A stretch of 64,000 bases of DNA from Bacillus_BD oryzisoli_A (GCF_043641075.1 NZ_JBHZRC010000012.1:50967-114966); one strand, 5' to 3'; positions 17,094 through 26,285 are shown, counted from the first letter of the stretch. Made by a program: numbers and translations. Notes: generated by a model not told the origin, from the sequence alone.

Positions 17094-18419
17094 ATGATGA
17101 TAAAAAAAGCGAAGGCAAACCTTGTAACGATAAAGAATAAGGATGACAAGAAACTAAGCATGGCCTTAATGGCTTCCTATGTCGTGCTGACAATCCAGTA
17201 CGCTATCTTAATTTCCTTTAATCTAATGGATACGGATAGTGGTGCAATGGTTCAGCTCCTATCAAAAGGACTGGTAGGACTCTTTTTCCTATACGCTCTG
17301 CCAGTTGTGCTGAAAAGAAGGAAATTCACGGTTCTAGGAATCTACTTTACTAGCCTATTTGTGTTTCTCCTACATTTCCTGTTCTTTCCGGAAAATCGAG
17401 TCTATATCGGCGAAATCAGTGTGTCATTTTTCCTGATGTGTGTTCCTGCGTTTTTGTATAGTCTGTGCCTCCATGACTGGAAGGTTCTAAAAGATAGGAT
17501 GAAAAAAACAAGCTGGTTTGTGTTTGTTTTTGGCTTGATCGCTGGTATTCAAATCGTAGTAGGTGGAGCGGCAGCAGGCACCTATAGTATGTCACTGTCC
17601 TATTATATTCTCCTGCCGGCCATTCTGTTTATCGATGAATTTTTTGAGAAATTTACACTACGATCCCTATTCGTGGCATTTCTTTCGGTCCTGGTCATCC
17701 TGGCATTGGGAGCACGAGGGGCGATCCTGTGTATTGCTGTGTTTATCTTGTTTCGAATAATCAGACCCTATGCGAAATTTCACTATCGAAGGATCCTTTT
17801 GTACCTCGCTATTTTGGTGAGTACCCTCTTGGTGTTCGTCAATCTTGAAAGGATTCTTGTCACCCTTAACGGCTTCCTATTGAAATTTGGGATTACTAGC
17901 CGGAGCGTCATGCTCTTCTTAAATAATGAGGAGATTCACTTAAGTGGCAGGGAAAAGATTTATCATTATGTACTGGGAGAAATAGCTGCCCATCCGGTCC
18001 TTGGAGTAGGTCTCGGCGGCGATCGAGTCAGTGGATTAGGGTACAGTCATAACCTATTTTTAGAGCTAGGATCCAATTTCGGCGTAATTCTCGGTGGCAT
18101 CCTTTCGCTGGTACTGATTCTCCTGATTGTACGTTCCTTCTTTTTAAAAAATAAAGCAAAGAGCCAGATGGTGGTCATCTGGCTGTGCCTGGGGTTTGTC
18201 CATTTAATGGTAAGCGGTTCGTATCTAATCGAAATGAAATTTTGGATCCTGCTTGGTCTGTTGATCAACGTTCATTTTCTAGTTCCTGCAAAGGGAGAGG
18301 GCCTACATGCTGAAAAAGAAAATCATCCTGGATACGATCTTAAATATCATCGCAACGGCTCTGCCCATCCTGATTCTTCAGCTGGTGATCCTACCATTCA
18401 TCGGTACAAGAGCAGGTGA
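17094..18419 (+). CDS. Wzy-like O-antigen/EPS polymerase
   Basis: A polytopic membrane protein of 441 residues with about ten to twelve hydrophobic segments, a large loop near residues 270-305, and the phrase HPVLGVGLGGDRVSGLGYSHNLFLEL, which matches the Wzy/WaaL ligase-polymerase signature. It would polymerise flipped repeat units on the outer face. The last 38 codons run over the start of the next gene by 113 bases and are hydrophilic with no membrane segment. Either the overlap is real or a recent frameshift lengthened the C-terminus. Two ATG codons (17094, 17097) are possible. Confidence 0.82.
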   Translation: MMIKKAKANLVTIKNKDDKKLSMALMASYVVLTIQYAILISFNLMDTDSGAMVQLLSKGLVGLFFLYALPVVLKRRKFTVLGIYFTSLFVFLLHFLFFPENRVYIGEISVSFFLMCVPAFLYSLCLHDWKVLKDRMKKTSWFVFVFGLIAGIQIVVGGAAAGTYSMSLSYYILLPAILFIDEFFEKFTLRSLFVAFLSVLVILALGARGAILCIAVFILFRIIRPYAKFHYRRILLYLAILVSTLLVFVNLERILVTLNGFLLKFGITSRSVMLFLNNEEIHLSGREKIYHYVLGEIAAHPVLGVGLGGDRVSGLGYSHNLFLELGSNFGVILGGILSLVLILLIVRSFFLKNKAKSQMVVIWLCLGFVHLMVSGSYLIEMKFWILLGLLINVHFLVPAKGEGLHAEKENHPGYDLKYHRNGSAHPDSSAGDPTIHRYKSR

Positions 18420-19524
18420 TGTTCAATACGGCTTGATCATCACATTAGTCAGCCTGTCTACCTTGCTAAGCCAGCCCTTTGGGAATGTGCTGAATAATAT
18501 TCGGCTGTTAACCCATCAAGAGTATGAAGACCATAAGGTGTCGGGTGATTTTACGATTCTGCTGGTAGGTGCCATCGGGATCAATGCTTGTACGATGATC
18601 ATCGGGACCCTTTACTATGTTGAATCTGATTTCTTCATGAATGTGGGATTGATGCTCATACTCTCCTGTTTAAATGTAACAAGAGAGTATGCGATCGTCA
18701 GTTTTCGAATCACGTTAAATTACAAAGCCATTCTCATCAATAACATCATTTTAGGAATTGGCTATTTAGCAGGATTGGCGGTCTTTTGGGTAACGGGATA
18801 TTGGCAATGGATTTATATCATCGGATTCTCCTTGAGTCTCATCTATGTGATGAGACATTCCAGCCTTTTAAAGGAGAAACTTACAAAAACCCCTTTTTTT
18901 AAAAGAACAACCTATAAGAGTATTATTTTATTCATTTCCGTCTTGATGAAGACGATGATGAATTATGGGGATAAGCTCTTACTCTTTCCCTTGCTTGGAC
19001 CCGCGACTGTGTCTGTTTATTATAGTGCAACGGTCTTGGGGAAAATCATCTCGATGGCCATCACACCGATCAGCAGTGTCATGCTGAGTTATTTAGCTAA
19101 GATGGAAAAATTGAGACTGAAACAGTTTCTATCTGTCTTGGCGATTATTACTGCTGTTGGTGTGATAGGTTATTTGGTTACGGTTTGGATTAGTGCTCCT
19201 ATACTCTTACGGCTCTATCCTAAATGGGCGGAGGAGTCCTTGACATTAATACCGATTACAACCGCAACCGCCATTATCGAAATGATGTGCAGCGTGATTC
19301 ATCCTATTGTCCTTCGGTTCAATCATATCAACTGGCAGATCATCATAAGCGGCATCAACTTACTCATCTATCTGGCAGGGGGATTGATTCTGTTTCATTT
19401 TTATGGGTTGGTTGGATTTTCGATTGGGATCCTAGGGGCAAGTCTATTTAAGCTATTGCTCATGATTGTCATCTTTGTCTGGAATGAACTCAGTAAGGAG
19501 CAGGGGGAGAGGGCAGATGGTTAG
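18307..19524 (+). CDS. Wzx-like polysaccharide flippase, copy 1
   Basis: A 405-residue polytopic protein with about twelve membrane helices, of the MOP/Wzx flippase family, which moves undecaprenyl-linked repeat units across the membrane. Helices start right away (IIATALPILILQLVILPFI). GGAGAGGG lies about seven bases upstream of the ATG, supporting this start even though it falls inside the polymerase gene. A second, longer flippase of a different subgroup is encoded at 35307, so two export routes or two polymers are likely. Confidence 0.8.
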   Translation: MLKKKIILDTILNIIATALPILILQLVILPFIGTRAGDVQYGLIITLVSLSTLLSQPFGNVLNNIRLLTHQEYEDHKVSGDFTILLVGAIGINACTMIIGTLYYVESDFFMNVGLMLILSCLNVTREYAIVSFRITLNYKAILINNIILGIGYLAGLAVFWVTGYWQWIYIIGFSLSLIYVMRHSSLLKEKLTKTPFFKRTTYKSIILFISVLMKTMMNYGDKLLLFPLLGPATVSVYYSATVLGKIISMAITPISSVMLSYLAKMEKLRLKQFLSVLAIITAVGVIGYLVTVWISAPILLRLYPKWAEESLTLIPITTATAIIEMMCSVIHPIVLRFNHINWQIIISGINLLIYLAGGLILFHFYGLVGFSIGILGASLFKLLLMIVIFVWNELSKEQGERADG

Positions 19525-19530
19525 TTGGAA

Positions 19531-19565
19531 AGTTGGTTAGGAAAGGGAAACCCCCCTAACCAACT
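19531..19565 (+). promoter_or_regulatory. Stable hairpin between flippase and ABC genes
   Basis: AGTTGGTTAGG (19531-19541) and CCTAACCAACT (19555-19565) form a perfect 11-bp stem with GGG/CCC pairing in the loop. No T tract follows; the ribosome site AAAGGAG begins two bases after the stem. It may attenuate or protect the downstream message. Stems sharing the TTGGTTAGG core recur at 26297-26379 in the second EPS operon. Confidence 0.5.
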
Positions 19566-19581
19566 AAAAGGAGTGAATGGA

Positions 19582-20253
19582 ATGATCATATTATCAAATA
19601 TCCATAAGTCCTATAAGTCAGCGGCAGGAAAGGAATTAGTGTTGAAGGATTTGAGTTTCTCGATCGACAAGGGGGAGTATGTAGCGATTATGGGTTCATC
19701 TGGAGCGGGAAAAAGTACGTTGATGAATATTTTAGGAACACTTGAAAGAGCGGATGCTGGTGAATATCTGTATGAGGATAAAAGGATTGAAAAAATGAGT
19801 AAGGGGCAGTTAACCTTGCTACGGAATGAAAAAATCGGGTTTGTTTTTCAAAATTTCCAGCTGATTCCGAATCTATCAGTCTCGCAAAATGTCCTGCTTC
19901 CGCTTATTTATAACCGGAAGTGGTTTGCGCGTAAAAACGACCGTGTACGAAAGGCATTAGACTTAGTAGGTTTAGGGGCAAAAATGAGGCAGAAGCCACA
20001 TCAGCTGTCAGGCGGTCAAAAGCAGCGTGCGGCCATTGCGAGGGCGATTGTGAATGAGCCATCCCTTCTGTTGGCGGATGAACCAACCGGGAGCTTGGAT
20101 GAAGAGAATACAGAATATATTTTGAATATTTTCGATGAGTTACATCAAAAGGGTGTGACAATTATTTTGATCACCCATGATTTAGAGGTGGCCAAAAGAG
20201 CTCAAAAGATCATGATGTTAAAGGGCGGGGTATTAAGGGAGTATTCAGTATGA
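19582..20253 (+). CDS. MacB/LolD-type ABC transporter ATPase
   Basis: A 223-residue ABC ATPase. Walker A GSSGAGKST, Q-loop FVFQNFQL, signature LSGGQKQR, Walker B LLLADEPTGSLD and the H-loop ITHD are all present. It pairs with the MacB-type permease that overlaps it at ATGA. ATG at 19582 follows AAAGGAG with 8-base spacing; an upstream in-frame ATG at 19525 would read through the hairpin and is not preferred. The family handles peptides, lipoproteins or drugs from the membrane rather than polysaccharide polymers, so its role in the EPS operon is uncertain. Confidence 0.88.
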   Translation: MIILSNIHKSYKSAAGKELVLKDLSFSIDKGEYVAIMGSSGAGKSTLMNILGTLERADAGEYLYEDKRIEKMSKGQLTLLRNEKIGFVFQNFQLIPNLSVSQNVLLPLIYNRKWFARKNDRVRKALDLVGLGAKMRQKPHQLSGGQKQRAAIARAIVNEPSLLLADEPTGSLDEENTEYILNIFDELHQKGVTIILITHDLEVAKRAQKIMMLKGGVLREYSV

Positions 20254-21593
20254 GACTCTTCACTTCATTTAAGTTAGCTCTTCTTGGACTTTGGGCGAAT
20301 AAATTTCGTGTGTTATTATCGATGCTTGGCATCGTGATTGGTGTATTTGCCGTCATCGTGTTGTCAGCGATTGCTCTTGGTGTGAAGGATACGGTCATGA
20401 AGCAATTAGGCGGACTGGGTGCAGAACAGATGATGGTCATTCCCGGACGGGTATTAGGGGATGATACGGGAAACTTGAACCTTTTAAGCGGGGTGTCTGG
20501 TGCTCCTAGTACGTTGACTTACAAGGATGTAGTGGAGATTGAGAAGGTGGAGTCAGTGGAATCCGTTACCCCTTTGCTTGAAACGGTTGGAAGGGTCGAC
20601 TATAAGAAGAGTATTCAAGAGGCTGCCGTAGCGGTTGAAGGGATGCTCATCGGGACGAGTGCGACCTATCCGAAGGTGATGCACACAGGGGTAGAGGAGG
20701 GGCGCTTTTTTTCAAGGGAAGAAGAGGAAGGAAAGGAGCGGGTTGTCGTACTTGGCAGCAATATCCAATCCGCATTGCTGAAGGAGCGTCTGACAGAGCA
20801 GGAAATCCAGGATGAAGATGCTGGCAAGCAGAAACAGAATTGGTGGCAGAAGATGTTCGATTGGCTCATCGGAGCGAGCGTAGACGCGGAAGAGACCAAC
20901 CAAACATTAGTGGGAAAAGAGGTCCTGATTCAAGGCGAGCCCTTTCATGTAGTCGGTGTATTAGAATCACAAGCCACACTCGGGATGACGACGGATAATA
21001 GTATCTTGATTCCCGTTCAAACAGCACTGGAAATGACGAGTATGCAGAACTTAACCACTATTTATGTGCAGCCGAATGGGGCTGCTGACCTTGAACAGGT
21101 GGAAAAGGATGTGTATTCTGCCATTCGTGTTCATCATCCGGAAAGCGATTTTAGTATTGTCAAACAAACGGAGATGCTGGAAGCCATTGATAAGGTAACG
21201 AGAATCCTACAGGTGATGCTGATAGGCATCACAGCCACAGCCTTGCTGATTAGTGGTGTCGGGATCATGAACGTCATGGTCATGTCCGTTCGAGAGCGGA
21301 CACGGGAAATTGGGATCCGAAAAGCATTAGGGGCAACCACCGTGGAGATTTTATATCAATTCTTCTTTGAAACCTTGTTACTGTGTGTAGTGGGAGGAGC
21401 TGTAGGGCTTGCGCTCGCGTTTGGTTTTGTGGAATGGTGGAATGGGTCGATTACTATATTTTCACTTTTCATTCCTATATGGGTCGTTAAGCTCGCTTTG
21501 TTCTCCTCGGTTGGGATTGGGTGTATTTGTGGGATTTATCCAGCGATTAAGGCGGCAAGGTTGCAGCCTAGTGAGGCGTTAAGGTTTGAGTGA
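20250..21593 (+). CDS. MacB/FtsX-type ABC transporter permease
   Basis: A 447-residue permease with the MacB topology: one helix near residues 18-42, a large extracytoplasmic periplasmic-core-like domain, then three helices in the last 130 residues. The conserved SVRERTREIGIRKALGAT loop that couples to the ATPase is present, as is EALRFE at the C-terminus. The extracytoplasmic domain contains an acidic-hydrophobic insertion at about residues 195-220 (KQNWWQKMFDWLIGAS). No MacA-like adaptor gene is adjacent, although many Gram-positive operons have one. It ends the first EPS operon. Confidence 0.85.
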   Translation: MRLFTSFKLALLGLWANKFRVLLSMLGIVIGVFAVIVLSAIALGVKDTVMKQLGGLGAEQMMVIPGRVLGDDTGNLNLLSGVSGAPSTLTYKDVVEIEKVESVESVTPLLETVGRVDYKKSIQEAAVAVEGMLIGTSATYPKVMHTGVEEGRFFSREEEEGKERVVVLGSNIQSALLKERLTEQEIQDEDAGKQKQNWWQKMFDWLIGASVDAEETNQTLVGKEVLIQGEPFHVVGVLESQATLGMTTDNSILIPVQTALEMTSMQNLTTIYVQPNGAADLEQVEKDVYSAIRVHHPESDFSIVKQTEMLEAIDKVTRILQVMLIGITATALLISGVGIMNVMVMSVRERTREIGIRKALGATTVEILYQFFFETLLLCVVGGAVGLALAFGFVEWWNGSITIFSLFIPIWVVKLALFSSVGIGCICGIYPAIKAARLQPSEALRFE

Positions 21594-21614
21594 GGGTTCA
21601 AGGGAATACATGTA

Positions 21615-21641
21615 GGGCTGCATGCAGAAGCAGCCCCATTT
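21615..21641 (+). terminator. Probable terminator ending EPS operon 1
   Basis: GGGCTGC (21615-21621) pairs with GCAGCCC (21630-21636), followed by CATTTCACTTT, a weak T tail. The hairpin and its right flank, ACTTGTAAAA..TATATAATAGAAGAAAAGCG, are near copies of 2353-2448. Confidence 0.6.
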
Positions 21642-22266
21642 CACTTTACTTGTAAAACTACTTATATAATAGAAGAAAAGCGGTTTCATAATCGTGATTT
21701 ATAGAAAAAATAAATCAATTTTTATACAGAAAATGTTTTTGCATGACTCTTCGTGTAAGCCGTGACTCGTGAATGGGTTAAATAAACGTTTGTTTGATAC
21801 AGATTGACAATGGATGTCTTCGAGATAAAAAACACACTATATCATTAATTAGGGGCTATCTTCATTTTAAGAGAGGTCAAAGTAGTTGGTTCAGGTATCT
21901 AAAAAAAGTGAAAAGTGAATAAAGTTGTGTCGTTTTTACTGGTTAATTACCATTAAATTTCCTTGTAATAAATCCCATTACAGAAATATTACTTCACAAA
22001 GTGAATAAATCATAGTTTAATTAATACTGTAGTTTAACTAGGATTTATTAATTTTGTATACAAAAAACAAAATTCGACAAAATCTCCTATTGTTCTATGA
22101 TATGATAATAGTGTTTTTTCCAGCTATCGACTAAAGGTGAGTTTTTTGTTGTCGAAAGTTCAAATAGAGAAAAAGTCGTATATGCTAAATGACAGAAAAG
22201 TGGTAAATTTATTAATGTTTGAAAATTTGTATATTCATATATTTAAACTTTGTGGAGGTGTACAGC
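21642..22266. other. Long leader before the phosphatase gene
   Basis: This 625-bp AT-rich gap begins with the stretch shared with the gtaB leader (to about 21700). It then has a GATTGACAATGGATG segment near 21804, several AACGTTT/TTTGTTT palindromic bits around 21785, a likely sigma-A promoter at 22074-22101, and a CTATCGAC/GTCGAAAG imperfect inverted repeat near 22125-22160. No gene is seen. Confidence 0.5.
22074..22101 (+). promoter_or_regulatory. Probable sigma-A promoter of the phosphatase gene
   Basis: TCGACA (22074-22079) and TATGAT (22096-22101) are 16 bp apart and followed by a second ATGATAAT. This TTCGACAAA..TATGATA form is common in Bacillus sigma-A promoters. It lies 165 bp before the phosphatase start, leaving a leader of about 155 bases. 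Confidence 0.5.
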
Positions 22267-23034
22267 ATGATTGACATACATTGTCATATCCTGCCAGGTA
22301 TCGATGACGGCGCACAAACAATAGAAGACTCGGTTCAAATGGCAAAAGAAGCTGTCCGTGAGGGGATCACGACGATCATTGCCACTCCACATCATAAAAA
22401 TCATCAATACGAAAATGAAAAAACCTCAATTATAGAAAAAACTGCACATCTAAATAAACATCTTTCCAATGAAGGAATTCCACTTACAATCTTACCTGGA
22501 CAAGAGGTCCGGATTTATGGAGAAATCATCGATGATTATCTAGCAGGCGGAAAAATTCTTCCGTTAGCGGAAACCTCTTACCTCTTTATAGAATTTCCAT
22601 CAGGACATGTACCGCGGTATGCAGAGCGGTTGCTTTTTGACATCCAAACAGAAGGACTTACTCCGATTATCGTTCATCCGGAGCGAAATCAAGAGATTAT
22701 CGAGAACCCAGATATGCTTTATAAGTTTGTGAAGAATGGAGCATTATCACAGGTGACGGCTGGGAGTGTTTGTGGCTATTTTGGGAAAAAGATTAAGAAG
22801 TTCTCACATCAGCTGATTGAGGCGAATTTGACGCACTTTGTGGCTTCGGATGCACATAATGTGAGCACCCGCTCATTTAAGATGGCTGAGGCGATGGAGC
22901 AGCTTGAAAAGAGCTACGGGACGGACGCCGTTTATTTGTTTAAGGAGAATGCAGAGCTTTTGGTGCAGGGAAAAAGTATTTATAAGGAAGTTCCTGAAAA
23001 AGTAGTGCGGAAAAAGTTTTTGGGGCTTTTCTAA
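22267..23034 (+). CDS. ywqE: PHP-type tyrosine-protein phosphatase (CpsB/YwqE)
   Basis: Metal-dependent phosphatase of 255 residues that removes phosphate from the Tyr tail of BY-kinases. PHP-fold metal ligands are visible: DIHCHILPGIDDG at the N-terminus, ATPHH, a Glu in GQEVRIYGEI, HPERN, and SDAHN near the C-terminus. The start at 22267 has GGAGGTG eight bases upstream; an in-frame ATG at 22219 lacks a ribosome site. Its partner kinase is encoded at 5244. The gene stands between the two EPS operons with its own promoter. Confidence 0.92.
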   Translation: MIDIHCHILPGIDDGAQTIEDSVQMAKEAVREGITTIIATPHHKNHQYENEKTSIIEKTAHLNKHLSNEGIPLTILPGQEVRIYGEIIDDYLAGGKILPLAETSYLFIEFPSGHVPRYAERLLFDIQTEGLTPIIVHPERNQEIIENPDMLYKFVKNGALSQVTAGSVCGYFGKKIKKFSHQLIEANLTHFVASDAHNVSTRSFKMAEAMEQLEKSYGTDAVYLFKENAELLVQGKSIYKEVPEKVVRKKFLGLF

Positions 23035-23245
23035 AACAATCAAGCAAGCTGATTGCATGTGTTTTCTATTACAGGCATTGGGTTTCTCTCTTTATAAGTT
23101 TGACCATTTGACTAAAATTTTTACATGAAAAACATAGATTATTGTCATGATTTGTTTTATATTAGAAACTATATGTTCTAAATAGTGGAATATTTTGATT
23201 TTTATAAATAGAAAAAAATCTTATGCTTACATCATCAGCTAGAAC

Positions 23246-23379
23246 AATTGGATAGCGTTCGGCGATGCCTCCTGTCCGTTATCCATGGAGGTACTCGGTT
23301 GCGCTGTGGGGCTATAGTATTACGCCCTTAGACACTAGTTGTCGGGAGTGTGATGTGAGGGTGGGTTAGATGCCCAATT
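23246..23379 (+). ncRNA. Structured leader RNA, probable EAR (epsC) antitermination element
   Basis: An outer stem AATTGG (23246-23251) with CCAATT (23374-23379) encloses several hairpins: AGCG..CGCT around GCCTCC..GGAGGT, GGGC..GCCC at about 23308-23326, and ACACT..AGTGT at about 23333-23351. The dense G/C folding stands out in AT-rich flanks. B. subtilis carries the EAR RNA inside its eps operon, where it lets RNA polymerase read through terminators; this element sits at the head of a 16-kb EPS operon with an internal terminator. The family name rests on position, size and remembered sequence resemblance, not a covariance search. Confidence 0.6.
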
Positions 23380-23518
23380 ATATTTGATTCTACTATTTTT
23401 TTCGTTAATTAATAGTATCTGAATAGTTATTAGTATTTAATGAGAGGACATGTGGGAATGTGTGTTGTCATTATGTACTAAATGTTTGAATCTATAAATA
23501 TTGAAAGAAGGGGATCAA

Positions 23519-24412
23519 GTGAAGAAGGTGCGGAAGGCCATTATCCCTGCTGCGGGATTGGGGACACGTTTTTTACCGGCAACAAAGGCGATGCCAAAGG
23601 AAATGCTGCCGATAGTTGATAAGCCGACGATTCAATACATAATCGAAGAGGCGGTTGCTTCTGGGATTGAAGATATTATTATTGTAACGGGAAAAGGGAA
23701 GCGTTCGATAGAGGATCATTTTGATAATGCTCCTGAGCTGGAACAGAACCTATTAGAAAAAGGGAAAATGGATTTGCTTGAGAAGGTTCAGTATTCCTCT
23801 AATCTGGCAAACATTCATTATATCCGCCAGAAGGAACCAAAGGGATTGGGACATGCTGTTTGGTGTGCCCGTAACTTTATTGGGGACGAGCCGTTCGCGG
23901 TTTTGTTAGGTGATGATATTGTGCAAAGTGAGACACCTTGCCTTAGACAGTTGATGGATCAGTATGATGAAACACGTTCATCGATTATTGGCGTTCAAAT
24001 GGTAGCGGACAATGAGACACATCGATATGGAATCATTGATCCATTAGCAGCTGACGAAAGACGTTATCAGGTGCGTAATTTTGTGGAAAAGCCTGCAAAA
24101 GGAACTGCTCCTTCTAATCTTGCAATAATGGGTCGCTATGTTCTGACACCGGAGATTTTTATGTTTTTGGACAAGCAGGAGAAGGGTGCTGGCGGCGAAA
24201 TTCAGTTGACGGATGCCATTCAGGAGTTGAACCGAATTCAGCGCGTGTTTGCGTATGACTTTGAAGGAAAGCGGTATGATGTTGGGGAGAAGTTTGGATT
24301 TGTGAAGACGACGGTGGAGTTTGCATTGCAGAATGAGGAGATTAAAGAAGAGTTGTTGGTGTATTTAGAGCAAATTGTGAGAAGTAAATCCTCGGAAAAG
24401 GTAGATGCTTAA
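23519..24412 (+). CDS. gtaB: UTP-glucose-1-phosphate uridylyltransferase, copy 2
   Basis: A 297-residue paralogue of the enzyme encoded at 2633, with the same GLGTRFLPATKAMPKE nucleotide-binding signature, FVEKPAKGTAPSNL and GGEIQLTDAIQ. The GTG start at 23519 has AGGGG six bases upstream and aligns with the TTG start of copy 1. A short in-frame extension from 23501 is rejected. It is the first gene behind the EAR-like RNA and probably provides UDP-glucose for the Ugd and 4-epimerase encoded at the operon's end. Confidence 0.92.
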   Translation: MKKVRKAIIPAAGLGTRFLPATKAMPKEMLPIVDKPTIQYIIEEAVASGIEDIIIVTGKGKRSIEDHFDNAPELEQNLLEKGKMDLLEKVQYSSNLANIHYIRQKEPKGLGHAVWCARNFIGDEPFAVLLGDDIVQSETPCLRQLMDQYDETRSSIIGVQMVADNETHRYGIIDPLAADERRYQVRNFVEKPAKGTAPSNLAIMGRYVLTPEIFMFLDKQEKGAGGEIQLTDAIQELNRIQRVFAYDFEGKRYDVGEKFGFVKTTVEFALQNEEIKEELLVYLEQIVRSKSSEKVDA

Positions 24413-24458
24413 GCATCACTTTCGGTGATAAAATAATCGGTTAAAGAAGGGAATGCCA

Positions 24459-26285
24459 GTGAGTTATAAGAAGCGGGTGCCGTTATTAATTATTTTGGAT
24501 TCAGTGATAGTCTTAACGGCCATTTTTATCGGCTATTATACTTTGCACCCTTATATGAATGTGTATACGATGCCAATGCTTTGGGTCAGTGCGATAACAT
24601 TATTATTCAGCCATCATTTATTTGCTTCTGTTTATCGCCTGTACCAAAAAGCATGGGAGTATGCGAGTGTGGGGGAGTTAATAGCGGTTGTTAAAGCTGT
24701 TACGTTTTCAATCGCTATGACAGCGATTGTGCAAATGGTAGGGTATCAAAATGTTTACGTAAGGGTGCTGGGATTAACCTGGATGCTCCATGTGCTTTTA
24801 ATCGGCGGTTCGCGGTTTTCATGGCGGGTTTTTCGGGATCATTATATTGCACCGAATCCGAATAGGAAGAGGACATTGATTGTCGGAGCCGGTTCTGCTG
24901 GTACGATGGTTGCAAGGCAGCTGTTGAAGAATGACCATGCGGATCTTTACCCTGTTGCGTTTGTGGATGATGCTCCGATTAAGCATAAACTTCAGATTTT
25001 TGGGATTGAAGTAAAAGGGAGTACAAAGGATATTGTCCGGGTTGTACATGAAGGAAAGATTGATAATATTGTCATTGCGATTCCGTCGTTGACGAAGCAG
25101 GAAATGAAGAGGATTTATGAGGAATGTGCGAAGACGACCGCGAAGACAAAGATTTTGCCATTGATTGAGGATCTTGTGACGGGGAAAGTTTCGGTTAGCC
25201 AGATCCGTGATGTACAGGTGGAGGATTTGCTTGGTCGTGAGCCGATTGAGCTTGATATGAATTCGATTTCGGATAAATTGACTGGAAAGACTGTGCTTGT
25301 GACAGGTGCTGGGGGATCAATTGGTTCGGAGATTTGTCGTCAGATAGCGAGGTTCTCGCCGGAGAAGCTTCTCTTGTTAGGGCATGGAGAGAATAGCATT
25401 TATTTGATTGATATGGAGTTAAAGAAAAAATTTGCCCAGGAGTTTGAGATCGTTCCGATTATTGCCGATGTGCAGGATCGGGAGCGGGTTTTTGATGTGA
25501 TGCGGGAGTATCAGCCTGATGTAGTGTATCATGCTGCGGCGCATAAGCATGTGCCTTTGATGGAGTATAATCCGGCGGAGGCTGTGAAGAATAATATTTT
25601 TGGGACGCGGAATGTGGCGGAGGCTGCGGATGCGTTTGGGGTTAAGAACTTCGTTCTTGTTTCTACGGATAAGGCGGTTAATCCGCCTAATGTTATGGGG
25701 GCTACTAAGCGGTTTGCGGAGATGGTTATACAGAACCTAGCCAAGGAGAGTAAGACTAAGTTTGTTGCAGTAAGGTTTGGGAATGTGCTTGGGAGTCGGG
25801 GGAGTGTGATTCCGCTTTTCAAGAAGCAGATTGAGGCTGGGGGGCCGGTTACTGTGACACATCCTGATATGACGCGGTATTTTATGACGATTCCTGAAGC
25901 TTCACGGCTGGTTATTCAGGCTGGGGCACTTGCTCGGGGTGGAGAGGTTTTTGTTTTGGATATGGGGGAGCCGGTTAAGATTGTTGATCTTGCGCGGAAT
26001 CTTATAACCCTTTCGGGTTATAGTATCGAGGAGATTGGGATTAAGTACTCTGGGTTAAGGCCTGGGGAGAAGATGTACGAAGAACTACTAAACGAGAATG
26101 AGGTACAGAAGAAGCAAGTATTTCCTAAGATATTGATAGGGAAGGCTGATCCGATGGGGAAGAGGGAATTATATTCTGTTATTGAGGCTCTTCCTGATAT
26201 GGACTCAGTTGAACTTAAGGAAACGCTTGTTGGGATTGCTAACACTAAATTTAGTGAGCAGAAGTCGTTAGTTGCTAGTGTTTAA
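24459..26285 (+). CDS. epsC: EpsC/CapD-like UDP-GlcNAc 4,6-dehydratase, copy 2
   Basis: A membrane-anchored long SDR of 608 residues, closely similar over its full length to the protein encoded at 6217. It has four N-terminal helices, GAGSAGTMVARQL, VLVTGAGGSIGSE, and NPPNVMGATKRF with the family's Met in place of the SDR Tyr. GTG at 24459 has AGGG with seven-base spacing and aligns with copy 1; ATG at 24453 is only one base from the ribosome site. The gene body is rich in GGG- and T-ending codons unlike copy 1, so the two copies have diverged for some time or have different origins. Confidence 0.9.
   Translation: MSYKKRVPLLIILDSVIVLTAIFIGYYTLHPYMNVYTMPMLWVSAITLLFSHHLFASVYRLYQKAWEYASVGELIAVVKAVTFSIAMTAIVQMVGYQNVYVRVLGLTWMLHVLLIGGSRFSWRVFRDHYIAPNPNRKRTLIVGAGSAGTMVARQLLKNDHADLYPVAFVDDAPIKHKLQIFGIEVKGSTKDIVRVVHEGKIDNIVIAIPSLTKQEMKRIYEECAKTTAKTKILPLIEDLVTGKVSVSQIRDVQVEDLLGREPIELDMNSISDKLTGKTVLVTGAGGSIGSEICRQIARFSPEKLLLLGHGENSIYLIDMELKKKFAQEFEIVPIIADVQDRERVFDVMREYQPDVVYHAAAHKHVPLMEYNPAEAVKNNIFGTRNVAEAADAFGVKNFVLVSTDKAVNPPNVMGATKRFAEMVIQNLAKESKTKFVAVRFGNVLGSRGSVIPLFKKQIEAGGPVTVTHPDMTRYFMTIPEASRLVIQAGALARGGEVFVLDMGEPVKIVDLARNLITLSGYSIEEIGIKYSGLRPGEKMYEELLNENEVQKKQVFPKILIGKADPMGKRELYSVIEALPDMDSVELKETLVGIANTKFSEQKSLVASV

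Noticed and set aside
23246..23379. A c-di-GMP or c-di-AMP riboswitch reading of the folded leader
   Set aside because: The conserved core sequences of GEMM and ydaO-type riboswitches are not visible; the EPS context and hairpin pattern fit EAR better.
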